A DNA stretch of 64,000 bases from Apostichopus japonicus (Eukaryota; Echinodermata; Holothuroidea; Aspidochirotida; Stichopodidae), in NCBI RefSeq assembly GCF_037975245.1, contig NC_092562.1:12724001-12788000 (forward strand), in the 5' to 3' direction. Shown here piece by piece: positions 1-12,617 of this stretch (position 1 is the stretch's first letter; each line of letters starts with the position of its first letter). Under the pieces are notes generated by a model, which did no database searches, was not told the origin of the DNA, and saw nothing but the letters and a program-made list of their open reading frames with translations. Position numbers and translations under genes: made by a program.

Positions 1-2913
1 ACAATCACACTTTTGCAACGTTTGTAATATTCCTCGGCAACTTCTGGTAGAGTCTGAAAACGGCTGTAGTTACACTAAGGATTCAACGCAAGTCACAACC
101 TTGATATGTCTAGAATTGCCTTTGCGGTTTTTGATCGCGATAACTTTCGTGGAAATTTCGTTGAAACTTCGTTGACAACCGTGCCCGCAGTAGTCTAAAT
201 CTTGTCAACGAAATTAACCGAATTTCAACTTTTTTTATCGATTTTTAACTTTTGTTATCGATCGTTGATTTTTTTTCAACGGGAGTTAAGCGAAATCAGT
301 ACTGTATACCCATCAGGTCATTAAAAGTGACTTTAAGCATAATGGAATAGATGGGTTTGTACACCAGTTGTCCTATTGTACATTCCCTTCAACCTACCAA
401 AATGTTTTCCGATATGACGATATTGGAAACACCAGATGGAGTAACGAGAAAAGCAGTAGCGAGCTTGGATAAGCACCCATCAAAACATAGTTTTCAAACT
501 CACTAGTTCCATTATGGCCACTGTAAAATGTCTCTTTTGTGATCTCTTGGCTAACCTCCTCCATCTTTGCTTTGCATACGGCAGCTTGACCTTTTTATCG
601 AGCTAACTGTGTATAGAAAGGAATTTGAAAGTCATTTATTTGTAAAACTTTAAGGTCACTTTAAAGGCAGTTTATACAACATGGGAGTATCAATGAGAAC
701 CTGGTTAGGACTAGGTTTGAAACAGGAATATCGACTGACATTATTCTGTTTCACTGTCACTTCAGGGGAAAGAAGGTACATTGATGACACTACAACCACA
801 CTCTGTGCATCTTAAAGCCACTCAGACACAAAAATAAAATGTCATTACAAGTTACAGGGTAAAAACCCAAGAAAGAAGATAAAAATGGCTGTTGTCCAGT
901 ATCATTCTATAACTCTTACACTAGGCTGATGTTTGTTCTTAACTGGACAAGCTATTACTGGTCTAGGGAAGGTTAAGTAAAACTAAGCATGTAGTATGTA
1001 CAGTACATGGGAGAAAATAAATTTTTAAGTGGAAAGCCGCAGTTAGGCTGAAGAATTGACACATTACTAGCTGTCACCTGATAAGTTGAAATTCTTGGGA
1101 GCACCATACAGGTTGGTGCCTATTCACACAGAAGCAAGTGGAATATTATCACAATTAGACTAGTAAGATTGGACGCAGCTGACTTCGCCATGATGGAACC
1201 CATTCTGCTACTGTAGCCGTAGGCACCAATAATGCACTAACCTGCGAACCCAACTAGCTTACAGAAATAGAATGTCACATGCGTACACATTTGACATAAC
1301 ATCTTCATGATCCCATAGCCTAGTCAGACCAGATGGAAGAGAACGAGTTGAGAGTGGCTCAATTAATGCTGTTTGATTTTTCGTACCAAGGCTTTATCTT
1401 GGGTGACTTTCTTAGAAGGCCTACTGTGTTAACATATGCCTACTGAGCACTGCATGGACACGTTCTCGTTGTCTTCGTTCACGTTCTCGTGGCCTCACTT
1501 AGGCCTAGCCTAACTTAGGACTAGCGGTAGTAGTAGTAGTAATTCTACTACAAAAGTACATGATTGTTATGGCTAACCTTTACGTTGCAGGTCCGCAGGC
1601 ACGAGCGCAACTTGAGACAACTAAAATGTGTAATTTATTGGGAATTAAACTACTACTACGAGCTCGTTTTCTCGGGCACAATTTTCAGTGCAGCTTGTAG
1701 CCTCAGCGTGGGACAAAAATTCAATGTGAAGAGTATTCCAAAACGAAACCGAAAGTACCAGGACAGTATCACAGAAGTTGAACTTGGCGGCAAACAATAG
1801 GTATAGAAATGGTATAAACAGTTTTACTTCCTGGTGTCAGGAAATGTATGGGTGGCCGTTTGGGCAAAAATACAACGATGGAACTAATGAACATGAATGA
1901 AAAATGAAAAAGAAGAAATGTGCAAAATGAAAAGAAAATACTAATGTTAAAAATGTGAAAGGCACACTTTAAACGAGAAATAAATATAATAAAGGGATTG
2001 TGTTGCCGTACATGCGACACAAAAGAAGAGTCAAACCTTGTGGCTTGTTCTGCTCCAATTTATTATAGGCATGAAAGGCATTACTGGGTATGAAAGCCAT
2101 ATATTAAGTAAAGTTAATAAAAGCACATAAGAGAGGACGTAAAAAAGGACGTAAAAGAGGACGGTGGTACAACCCATCGGACGGATTCGTTAGCCCCGGT
2201 AACTTTACAGCTCTCAGATCTCTAAGTCGATTGTTACTTCAAAAATGCATAAAAATAATAGTCATTGAGAAGTTCATGATACGAGTTATTCTTACAGTGG
2301 TTCAGACGGCGTGTGTGCGGAATCAACGCTTACTATAGCTTAAACTGAAGGGATGCTCCACATCAAAACAATAGGGACCACTGCTTTAGTGTGTGATATT
2401 ACAGATCAACAATATTTTTCTGTGCAAAGCGCGTAGATAGAGGCAAATTGTCGGGTCACAGGTCAGAAAAGTTGTTCCGGGGAGCGTTTATGAATATGGA
2501 TTACGCCACCTTCCCTCACAGGATCAATTGCAACAAATTGAATAGAAGGAATCTGAAAACTTAACAGTGTATACGTACCAAGGAATCACAAGGAAAACAG
2601 TCATCTACTATACGAAACGGTCGGTCGCAAAATATTGGTAACATAGAAACTGATTAAAAAAGACAATCTTGTAGCGAAACATATCAAACACATTCAGCAG
2701 AAGGATAAACAAGGATCACCGGGAAGTCAAATTGATCCACTTGTCAGGGGGAAAAACAGATCAAGCGCCACAATAAAAACGAAGATGTATTGTAACTGAA
2801 GCAAAAGAACATTCACACTACATCAAAACGAACGCTCACGCCAAACGAACGAGCGCTTATGAACTAAAAGAGCGGATGGCGCTATTTTGGTTTTCCTTGA
2901 CCGTGTTGCATTA
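1..2913. other. Gene-free stretch, no element recognised
   Basis: AT-rich unique-looking DNA. Short open frames exist (for example 1564-1800 plus) but have no family resemblance, no convincing splice context and no Kozak support. I see no tRNA, rRNA or transposon termini in it. A T-rich imperfect repeat with ATCGAT motifs lies near 225-290. Confidence 0.5.
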
Positions 2914-3456
2914 TGCTGGCGTCACACTGTCCCGAAGTTGACATCAGATGGACACACGATAAAGAAAATGTTCAAATTCGGCTCTGATCGTAAAAACATC
3001 GGGCCATTCGTGAGGGCATCTTAAGCCATCGTATGACCGCCGGTGGAGTTTTTCAGGCTCCGGCAGCAACTTCGTGAGTGGTGGCAAAATCTTTGGCATG
3101 CCAAAAAATTGCCCGAAGACCTTGCGAAGGTTCATTTTCGTGTTGAATTCGTGTGTCCATTTTGCCCTTCGTAAGGCCATCGTGAGGGCATCTTATCAAA
3201 TCGTGTCATCTTCCTTTTTTACTTCGTGTGATCATCGGTGCCATCGGGCATTTTCGCCTCACGAAGACAATACGAAGGAAACAAGAAGCTGCCCGATTGT
3301 CTTATGAAGGTAACACGAATACGAGAAGCCCTCGCAATGCCGTCGAGTAACCATCGTATTATAATACGATGACATCGAGATGGGACCACGGTGTCGGCGA
3401 AGACAGCCGAATTTGTGAACCTCAAGCGTTTCCCAGGTGTCATGGTAACGTGGACA

Positions 3457-3464
3457 TATAAAGG
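3457..3464 (+). promoter_or_regulatory. TATA-like box inside the 2914-4028 transposon
   Basis: TATAAAGG lies about 120 bp upstream of the ATG at 3580. The spacing suits a promoter plus a short leader for the element's own former gene. No transcript evidence. Confidence 0.35.
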
Positions 3465-3579
3465 CCAGCCTCAAAGAATCTTCCACAGACAGTCCTAAGC
3501 AACTCTACAGAGTAGAGGCGTGTGTAACTCCCAAAGCTACAATCACAATCACAACTAACCACAATTCAGTTGCTGCAGA

Positions 3580-3696
3580 ATGGCATACTTTGGTGATGAG
3601 ACAACCAGGAAAAAGAAAGCAGCATTGCTTCTTTTGATGTACCTCAGAGAACATGATGAGCACTTCTTACAGGCCCAGCACCTCCTCTTACAATAA
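3580..3696 (+). pseudogene. Relic 38-aa reading frame of the transposon
   Basis: ATG at 3580 in a reasonable start context (GCAGAATGG) opens a frame of 38 codons ending in TAA at 3694-3696. The peptide starts MAYFGDETTRKKKAALLLL and continues with an acidic and His/Gln-rich stretch. A basic run followed by a leucine run near the N-terminus is what first exons of Harbinger-type transposases often look like, so this is probably the 5' remnant of the transposase gene with the rest deleted. It could also be a chance frame. It has no catalytic residues and cannot encode an active enzyme. Confidence 0.4.
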
Positions 3697-4394
3697 CAAA
3701 GCATTATTTGATTTCACTTTGTCATTTCTTGTTATTTGCCTTTCTAGCATTCGACAATGTACTTATCAATACGTCGTCGTGTAGCCATCGTGTGGCCTTC
3801 GTGTGGCATTCGTGTGTCCTGCGGGTAAACTACTTAAATAGAAATGCACATCTTCGTGTTGCCTTCGTGTGTGGTTCGGGTGCCATCGTGTGACCTTCTG
3901 TAGGCATCGTACTTGCTTCGGCTGTTGATTGGCTGTTGACCAAGTTCGGGGCCATCTTCGTGCGAAATTCAAAATTCCATATTCGTATGGCCATCTGGTG
4001 TCAACTTCGCGACAGTGTGACGCCTGCATTACGAAATGTATAGTTATGTCATATTATGTTCAACAATGGAGGTAAAAACATCCATGGTTCAAAGGCCAGG
4101 GAGTTAATTGTTACAGGGAGTTCCCTGGTCCAACCACGTGCATGGCACAGTGCTTTATACACGGTCAGTGAACTGGGTGTGCCAGGCTTCAGCTTTATTC
4201 AGTACTGCATTAACCACCCTATAGGGCAGACTGCTGAGGGTGATACTCTTACAAGGCCCCACGTTTCTAGTAATACTACCCGAGACGGTACAATGCCAAA
4301 TCCACGTCGGATGAATCATTCCTTCTGTGCCTTAATTCACCCTCTAATATCGATATTACTATCGATAGGCCCTATATCCTTTCCTTTAAGTTTT

Positions 4395-4428
4395 ACCATG
4401 GAGGTAAAAACAGTTTTACCTCCATGGT
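4395..4428. repeat. Perfect 15-bp hairpin with a 4-nt loop
   Basis: ACCATGGAGGTAAAA (4395-4409) is followed after ACAG by its exact reverse complement (4414-4428). A related ATGGAGGTAAAAAC occurs at about 4064, so the motif may belong to a degraded inverted-repeat element. Confidence 0.6.
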
Positions 4429-6400
4429 TTTACAAACTGATTCTGCGAGTCTTATTACTGATAGTTTGAAATTCGGAACGCGATGACATTGCCATACTGA
4501 TTCTCATTTACAGGCCTAGTCACCGTGATTAACTACATATGGTCCTGATGATATGACGGTAGGACACAAAATTCATATGCAGCAAGATCCGGTTCGAGCT
4601 GTACCGTTGCCGTGTGCTGAAGGCATTCCTAATATTATCTAAGAGACGGGCTTAGCATATCGCCCTCTGTTTTGGTTATGCCCGTTGTTCGTTTCAATTC
4701 TGTCGTTTTGATTCTGTCACAATGTTCGTTTTGATTTACCAGGAAAACCTTCAATGTGGGAGTGATCTTTCATTTAGTTCGCGCAGTCATGTCGTTTATC
4801 GATGGCTTGGTGTAGTTTAATTTGATTTTTTAGTCAGTTTCCTTTAAGCACATTCTTTTTCTTAATATGGGAATATCGAGCTTTATATTCGGTCTTTCAC
4901 TGTGTGGAGATTGTGTTAGCAAATCGCTGTTCTCTTTAGATTCTTATCTATTGTTTTTTCCAACTTGAACGTGAACCCCGATCTTCAACGTTCCCTATTC
5001 GCACCTTACTTAAGTTGTAATGGGAAATATTCATGTTACAAGTTAGACCTTTTACAGGACTAGATATATGAGTACTTTAGAATATTGTTACATAAAATAT
5101 TTGCATTGGTGTAAAAATTTTGTTCTTAGGTGAAGATACACTTGGAAATGTTGCCATCTTGTGTGAAATATTAATTGCACCGTATACGTCTTACTAGGCT
5201 CAGAAATATATATATAAATGTTCATTGACTTATTGACTTTTTGTATTTTTATTTTGAGCTAATGTCTCAACCGCGACAATATCCGTAGTAAAATTATATT
5301 AAGGAAATTCAGCCATGTGGGCGGATGAGGTCCGTGTCCTCCCCGATTTGCCCGACATACCTCTGCTATATTGTGACTATTGTAAATTATGTCTCCAAAT
5401 TAGTGTCTTTTCACTCTATTGACATTCCAAATGTATGTAACTAGAACCAGTGGCGTAACTAGGCCCATGCGAACTATGCGAACTTGTACTATTTACTATA
5501 CACTATGTACTATTTACTATATATATATATATAGTTTGTACTATGTACCATATAATATATGTACTATACAGTTTGTGCAAACAGGACCATCAACGCGAAG
5601 TAAATAAACATGGGCAGCACAACTTTAATTGTCACTTTTGGAAAATCATCGTGGGGATGGGTGGGTCTGGGGAAGAGAGGGGTTCTAGGTTGGGTGGACA
5701 CAATGGCCTACACAGGGAGACGGCAACCCGTGTCACAGCTTGGATACTGGCCAAGGTGAGATGAGACAACTCACATGATGGGTTGTAAATCTTGAGAAAT
5801 TACGGAGACATAATTGATGTTCATTATGAATAACGGAAAAGAACTGCAACAAATATCATCACACGAATCAAACTGCCAGTTGTATTAAACAGTTTTTAGC
5901 TTTTAGCGAGACATAACTTTTTTTCCATCACCTGTCCTGTGATCAATTTCCATTAATAATTTTAATGCTACTTTAAGCGACCTACCCCCTCCCCTTCCCC
6001 CTCTCTACCCTCTTTGGTCCTGCAATTTTAAAAATGCATTTCACGTCCCTTCCTGTATGAGTAAAATCAGGATCATGACCTCACGAAGCTTTGAACGTGT
6101 GTTTGATCGTCGTTGTTACAATTTTCCTGTTAAAGAAAAAGAGAGAGAGAGAAAAAAACATATACAGACACTTTGTATCATTTAGTTCAAACATTCGAAT
6201 TGTTTTGTTATACTTAATTCCTCTCATGTATATTACCTTAGGTATCATGCAAACCTATACATAACTGGCAGTCATGACGTTAATCCATATTTTCGATATG
6301 CCCATTTATCTAAAACCAACAATTGATGATTTTGTGTTACATACACCTCAGGACCTCCCCTAACACCTCCTCGCACCCCACTGGATTAGCTCTAATGCCA
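4429..6400. other. Gene-free stretch downstream of the EGF gene
   Basis: No coding exon recognised. It contains a CAGTGGCGTAACTAGG element end near 5450 followed by a TACTAT/TATA-rich imperfect palindrome (about 5488-5570), and C-rich tracts at 5985-6010 and 6485-6550. The 3' untranslated part of the minus-strand EGF gene probably lies in the right part; TTTAAT at 5961-5966 would read ATTAAA on the minus strand, a possible weak poly(A) signal. Confidence 0.4.
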
Positions 6401-8353
6401 TTACGATGGCAGGCCTATACCTGAGGAGACAAACGTCAGCTATATATCAAAGACTTCTTCAATTGGCAATGCTGAATATGCTTATCCCTACCCCTCCCCT
6501 CCCCCTCTCCCTCCCCTTTCTCCCTCCACCTTCCCCCTCTCCACCCCAAAACGGAACACCATTTGTTACACAATGTTAGAAGTACTTCAAAGAAAATACT
6601 GACCAGCATGCTACAATGCTACATTAACAGACAAATATTTGAAATCAGTAATTAATGTTTCAATGTCAGTACTGGGCTATCTCGAATAGACTAGGTGACA
6701 ACTAGTGACAACTCTCAATATCAGCATGTCAATAGAAAATATCAACATTTATTTATATCAACCTGAGAAAGAAACGCTTGAATATTGGTTTTCATAGGCG
6801 GTGCCATACGTTTCACAATTTGAGAATATACTGGTATATCAATATACGAGATAATGTTTCAATGTCAGTATTAATGTTTCAATGTCCGACATTAGCATTT
6901 CGTGGTGGATATTTCTGAAATATCAGTAGGCCCCATCTATGTGAAACATACAAACATATCAAACACTATATTTTGGTTGATAACAATGAGTCTGACTTAC
7001 TGCTACATTTGGGCCCGTAGTATTTACGCTGGCATTTACAACGGAACCAACCCTTGCTCAGTTTGATACATTGTCCGTTGCCACTACAGTTATCTGTCAT
7101 GAGATTGAGTTCATCACAGCTTTTGAACGCCATTTGTGCACGTTCGTATATGTCATCGACTTGTCGTGATTGGTAAAGACGTTGTAGGAACGAATCGACA
7201 ACTTCACGACGATCTGTTGGTGTAAAAAAAGGTATTGTAATTTGCGCTGATGCGCTATTGGATGCATTGACTGATTAGCTTTGGACAAGAACAGGGGTAA
7301 ACTTTTTACAGCCTCGCCTTCAGGTTGAAGGCGATTTTCGCCGTTTATCTGGGGCTGCCTTCTTTGGACGGTGGTGTGCTGGGGAAGGGTGTTTTGTTTC
7401 GCTGCGTGCTGGTCGTCCTTTTGTAGTTTTTTTAATGTTTCAGTGGGTGGTTGGGCGTTTTGTCTCTGCAGATCGGTGGGCGTATGTACTTTTTGGCTCG
7501 CTTGACCTGAGTTTCGTTTGTAAGAATGGGATGGTTTGGTATTGCCGTTTGGCCGTGACGTTTTTGTATCGCGTATGACGGGTCGCGTAAAAAGCACTTT
7601 TTACAGCCTCAAATATGCATTCAATCTCGGCGGTTTAAACAAATCTGTTGTTGCCGCGGTACATACTGTGAACTAACTGTTCATACAATCACGATGGTGT
7701 ACTGCTTGGCCAAAAGTTTGGCCCATTCACAGAAATCGAGCGAGTGAAAAAAAAAAGAAGAGAGAACAAGCAAAATTATAGGTGTCCCGGGCGAAACCAA
7801 AACATTAATTGGCCGCATGCTCGGACAGATGGATTGACCTTTCCGTTCATAACTTCGTACATCAATCTAATTATTTTACGCAATCACCGTTCAGCCTGTC
7901 ATCATTACGTTTGACTGTGTTTCTCTACTGTCAGTTGAAGTTTCTGTAGCAGAGCGTACCGTTCGAAGAACACATTTAACAAATACACTCGAGTCATTAA
8001 TTGCTTCACCGATAGTTGAATCCATGACTGCACTGTATAGAGTCCAGCAGATGTTATACACAGTGTTGCCACTTTTTTTTTCCATATTGAGGTCAAAACA
8101 TTTGTCGCGCATGCGTTGAACAAGCACTGTTACTCTACTAGTAAACATGTTTTCTTATTACATTATAGCTGTATATGTAGGACTCTCCTTCGCTCCAAAT
8201 AAATGCCGCTTAGTTGTTTATATTGATCTTACCTTCTTGAAGCCAATCGTCGAGGGATCGAGTCATTTCCTCGTCATCCTCAAGGAAGTGTTCTTCAGAG
8301 AAGGAGGTTGCTAAGATTGATGCAAGGATCACGACAAGAATCGCTTTGTACAT
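6401..8353 (-). CDS. Small secreted protein with a single EGF-like domain (3 exons)
   Basis: Exon 1 is 8353-8233, exon 2 is 7213-7001 and exon 3 is 6420-6401 (TAA at 6403-6401). Donors read GTAAGA and GTAAGT; acceptors read CCAACAG and TCTCCTCAG; all junctions are phase 1, giving 117 aa. Exon 1 encodes a classic signal peptide (MYKAILVVILASILATSFS) and then an acidic, probably propeptide segment (EEHFLEDDEE). Exon 2 begins with a charged helix and ends with an EGF-like domain with six cysteines spaced C-x9-C-x5-C-x9-C-x1-C-x8-C, including the typical GNGQC and YYGPKC parts. Exon 3 adds only SIGLPS, so no membrane anchor follows; it is the least certain exon. Likely role: secreted ligand-like or matrix peptide. 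No named orthologue recognised. A different-frame open stretch overlaps exon 2 and is a shadow. Confidence 0.7.
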
Positions 8354-8448
8354 TTTGGTATATTGCTGACAATATGACACTGCTCAATGAAACTTGTGAC
8401 CTGATGGTGTGGCAAAAAGAGAAGTTATGTCCTACTTCTAATATTGGT

Positions 8449-8466
8449 AAATATATGTATATATGT
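8449..8466 (-). promoter_or_regulatory. Possible TATA region of the EGF-domain gene
   Basis: On the minus strand this reads CATATATACATATATTTA, about 95-115 nt upstream of the start codon at 8353. Position suits a core promoter, but simple AT repeats are common in this window. Confidence 0.25.
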
Positions 8467-8482
8467 TACACACAATAAGGGG

Positions 8483-8756
8483 GCCCGGGCGCGAATATTT
8501 TTTTCCCAAACTGAACTGACACTGAAACTATTCCCTCGATTCTGATTGGCCCTCAGCGAGCACGTGATATGCTTTAGTATTCAACAGGAATCCCTCCATA
8601 CTCTGTCGATATCAGTATGATCAACACGAAAATATTCAAGATATTCACATTAGCAACTTTCCAAAACTTTTGGTAGGTGTAGGCCTATATGAACGAAAGA
8701 AAGGAAATATTTTCAGTGTCAGTTCAGTTTGGGAAAAAAATATTCGCGGCTCGGGC
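8483..8756. mobile_element. MITE with about 45-bp terminal inverted repeats
   Basis: The left end (GCCCGGGCGCGAATATTTTT, then CCCAAACTGAACTGACACTG) is repeated in reverse complement at the right end (8705-8756), differing by only two or three bases over about 45 bp. The element is 274 bp and has no coding capacity. Target duplication is not clear. It sits immediately upstream of the EGF gene's putative promoter. Confidence 0.75.
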
Positions 8757-11700
8757 AAAATGGGATCAAATAATAATTTACTCTTATATTAGTATTATGT
8801 TTGAAGAAAAATAAAGACATCAAGAAAGCGACCCTGTGACATATCTTTCGCCGTGGCCAGACCAGGCTCTCGTCACCACTGTACATTGATTTTGATCATC
8901 ATTCTAAACTAAATTTAAACGTATAAAGATAGTTATGTTTCTTTTGCTCTGTATGTTCCCTTAACAAATTGTTCGAATGTAATAAAGCATCTAGAGAGAG
9001 TGTTACCCTCAGCGGTGACGCCGGACTGGGAGCAGAAGTCAAGTATACTAACTACCTCTTTCGTGAAAAAAGGAGCGAGAAAAGTTGGCCCTTTCATAAG
9101 TAGAAAACAAAAATTCCCTCTTTGGTAATAAAAGGTTACCCAGGTCAATAGTTAAATTGACAGACATGCCATTTTGTCAGTCTGGTAATCGTTAAAGAGT
9201 TTGTGATACGTTCAATGTAGAGAATATTAAATATTTCCGGAATTCGTGAGGTTATTTAGTGTTTTTTTGCACCAAATAAAAACAAAATCACACTATCCAC
9301 TGCCTCTGGAAGTTTTGTGCCTCAGCCTAAAGTTTCAGGCCTCTTTCTCCACCCCTGTCTGCCAGGCAAAACAATACTGACACGTGATCTGTGCGTAATT
9401 GTATGGGTGCCGTGCTGGAAATAATCCAGACCTATTGAGTTGATAAACATGAGGAAGTTTCCTGGCGGGTTTGGCCTGCTAACTTCGTGTCACTGTTATT
9501 GTCCCCTACCTTACTTGAAGGGGCTATAACGTATACACCTGAAGAAATGATCACCATGGAAATATCGGAACACAGAGACATTTTTTTAGTTCGCGCTCGT
9601 GCTATTTCATGCAAGGTGGTACATGTATAGCCTATCAGTACGCATGCGCGATTATGGTCTTTTGTATTAAAAAACATCTCGGGCTTGAAACGAAATACAG
9701 CTTATAATTCTCTCCTTCTGTAAACTAAATCATCTCTAAGAAATGATTTTAATCATTTTGACTCAAATTTTATATAACGTCAGTCCATTATCCACCAAAC
9801 CGTAGACTATATAGTGTTTGAGAACGTTATGTACTATTTATTTCTGTCAGGCTAACTACGGTACCATTACTCCTCATGCTGGTTTAATTAAACTCATCAA
9901 ATCAAAACAATCAAATCAATCCTTGCGTTATGGTTTTCGCCTTACAGAAGGAAGTGTACCAAAATTAACGAATTGTTGGGAGTGACTAATCTTGCAACTG
10001 CAGATCAACATATAAGACGTAATGCCCAACTGAACGTTTAACGAGCAGTGGCAGGTGAAAATTTAGTTTGTACTGATGACAGAGGAACATAATGCTAAGC
10101 ATTCTGGTCAACTTTGCTTACAATTCCTTTACACACGGTGTCTTTTTCAAAATACCGATGGTTGAAATTGTAATAACTAAACTTTTATTAATTACACCTA
10201 TTTACGGGATGACGTCATACCTGCATACTGACGGCAAAAACTGATATTTTTTTTGTCACGTTAATGTTTGGGTAGGGTTTCCAACTTTACCATATGAGAG
10301 TGGTGCATTTATAGTAATACCCCAATTACTCATTTTCCATTTCATAGTAAGGAAATCTGATGTAATTTTTGAAATAAATTATAAGACAAATTAATTTTGT
10401 TAGTGCGCGTCTATGACGTCACGCCTGTTTGCTGCAAGTTCACTTTTTGTTACAAAACGTATCCACTTCAAATGTTGCTATCATGAAACCAGTATGTATG
10501 GAACTCAGAGTGAAAATTTCCCCAGAATACTTAGAATGTGTTTCTCTTTCATTACTGTAAGGTTAAATTTCACCTCGACTATCCTTTAACTATTATAGTA
10601 ACTAATTAATACCTTCGATTCTACGAGACGCGATTCCTGACATTTTTGCACATAATATATAGTTAATCATATCCAAAAGTAATTTCGACATTTTAATTTT
10701 GTTTACTTTTCTGTCATAGTTGGAAGAGACGCTTGACTATTCAAGTTATGGAATATTATAATCGTTTACAGACAAATTATACAAACAAATTATACAAAAA
10801 TATATACATTAGCTGATCATTCAGTCAAGTTACATATTAATATAATCAAGTTTCAAGGCATCTGTATGCTTAGTACCGTATAGTTGACCAATCATGCATG
10901 CTCTGAATCATTAAAAAATCAAATTAATAAATTAAGTTTTACCAATAAATTCACAAGTATATGGATGCAAGATAAAATACTCACGACTAGCCGCGATGAT
11001 TTCTTCTCCAAGATTAAATGACTGTCAACTGGTGTAAAGTCATCTTGGGAGGGCTTTTCTCAAATGGATACAAAAGAAAGACAACTTTTTCACTTGAATC
11101 ACTGAACCGTATTGTGGAGGAGGAATAATTACCTACGGATGCCATCAGATACCATTAGCATATAAGTTATATCGAAAAAGTATAGTATATCTATATATGC
11201 AACTTTCACTAGGGATTAGAATATTTTCCTTTTTTCATCACTCAAAAGTGTCTTTTTCACCTGGACTCTCCTTTCAAAGTGGAAAGGATTTCTGCAATAT
11301 CTTAAAAATAACATTAAAAATTACAAGCCGGAACTAACATTATATTTATAGAACGTCCACACAATACGGTGGCTACGTCATACTATAGTATAGAATGGAT
11401 CTAAAACAAAAAGGAAACATAAACCGTTCTTTCGCAGTTCTTCAAAACTTCACCCTATCCCTTAACCTCTCCTACCTCCCTTACCCCTCCCCAGGGTCAT
11501 AGCCGAAATTATGCGGTTGTTGACAACTTTGTGTTTAGAACGCGGTCCTATAAACAGATAAATGCTTATTAGTGCTAGTAAAGTATAAGTCTGCCCACAC
11601 TAACCCACGCACTTCTTTTGACAACCAAAGAAAATAGTCGACGAGAAAAGAGTATACATAGTATACTATAGGGTGAAATTACGACTCATTTACACGCAAG

Positions 11701-12362
11701 TAAATGACCTATTGTTGTAAAACAACTCCTCTGCAACAACAACATGGACCTATCTTACAGTATTTACCTATTCTTATTCTGAATGTTTTATCAGGTATTT
11801 ACCATTTGAAAGATGGACCTTTCTTCTTTAGAAAGCCTTCGGCCCAAATCAGGAAAGAAGCAATTGTGATATAAGCAAGAGAGCAGTGTGAATAGCTGAA
11901 AGCAACGAACCATTAAAGGTGGGTGGTTGTTTTTCCCGGTGACACTTTCTTACCATCAAAACATCTCTACCAAACATATATGATTATACTGTTGGTATAT
12001 TACCAAATGTCACAATACTGAGAGAAGATTTTACAAAGGCTATAGTCTGTAAGTTTTCATATCTGTTGAGTTATGAACAATGGGTTGAAATCTACTATAT
12101 ACATAGCGACAACAAAAATTAGACCTATAATACTTTGCATATAGGCATGGAAACCATTAAGAACGTGACCATTATTTGTCATTTTATAGAATAACAGAGG
12201 CCGAATTAACACCATGCGAGACTCTAAGACAACCTATGCTTGTCCCTCCCAGTACGTCAATATTCATGTTTGCAGGCGAACCTCAAATTAGAAAGTTTGT
12301 ATGTCTAGTACCTGGAAGTGTTCACGGACTCTGTGGAGCTTGGGCTCCCTGAACATTGATTA
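8757..12362. other. Gene-free stretch
   Basis: AT-rich sequence with no exon, RNA gene or transposon terminus that I can support. The short frames at 8933-9148 and 9432-9677 (minus) have no recognisable features. Confidence 0.45.
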
Positions 12363-12617
12363 GGTATGTCTGTATGTATGTATATGTGATCTTCCCGCAA
12401 GCAGGAACTCGCGAAAGAAGCCATGGAGGCTTGTAGACTCGCAAGCTGACCGAAGCCAATCTCTCGGCACACATCCATTTAACGTCCATGTCAGGAAGTT
12501 GTTATATTGAACAACACCCTTGCCAGACGACACACATTGCTGTCGGCGGGGAATCGAACCGGGGATCTCATGACTGGGAGACGCCGGCGTTAACCACTAG
12601 GCTATACACTCCGCCTA
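12363..12617 (-). mobile_element. tRNA-derived SINE, family 1
   Basis: Read on the minus strand the head is tRNA-like: A box TAGCCTAGTGG (12604-12594) and B box GGTTCGATTCC (12560-12550). A body of about 170 bp and a (CATA)n tail near 12363-12385 follow. The last 100 bp of the body (GCTTCGGTCAGCT..., then GCTTCTTTCGCGAGTTCCTG) are homologous to 33430-33530, which defines a family. Confidence 0.75.

Larger units (their letters stand above)
2914..4028. mobile_element. DNA transposon with 44-bp inverted repeats, PIF/Harbinger-like, non-autonomous
   Basis: The left end (2914 onward, TGCTGGCGTCACACTGTC) and the reverse complement of the right end (4028 backward, TGCAGGCGTCACACTGTC) match over about 44 bp with about five differences. 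TTA flanks both sides (2911-2913 and 4029-4031), the 3-bp TWA duplication expected of PIF/Harbinger elements. The interior is full of short motifs such as CCATCGTGTGG and TTCGTGTGG (3000-3300 and 3770-3910), contains a TATA-like box near 3457, and has a relic short reading frame at 3580-3696. No full transposase is present, so the copy is non-autonomous. An alternative reading gives a 7-of-8 match (TGCATTA) if the left end is moved by 3 nt, so the superfamily is inferred and the inverted-repeat element itself is directly visible. Confidence 0.75.

Noticed and set aside
1564-1800. 78-codon plus-strand frame preceded by a possible acceptor (ACGTTGCAG)
   Set aside because: No matching upstream exon or recognisable protein family; kept as non-coding.
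4056-4469. 137-codon plus-strand frame
   Set aside because: No domain or signal features, spans a hairpin repeat, and no splice or promoter support.
7097-7597. 166-codon minus-strand frame overlapping EGF exon 2
   Set aside because: It runs through intron sequence and reads exon 2 in the wrong frame, destroying the EGF cysteines and the splice structure; composition is Gln/Lys/Pro-rich without domain features.
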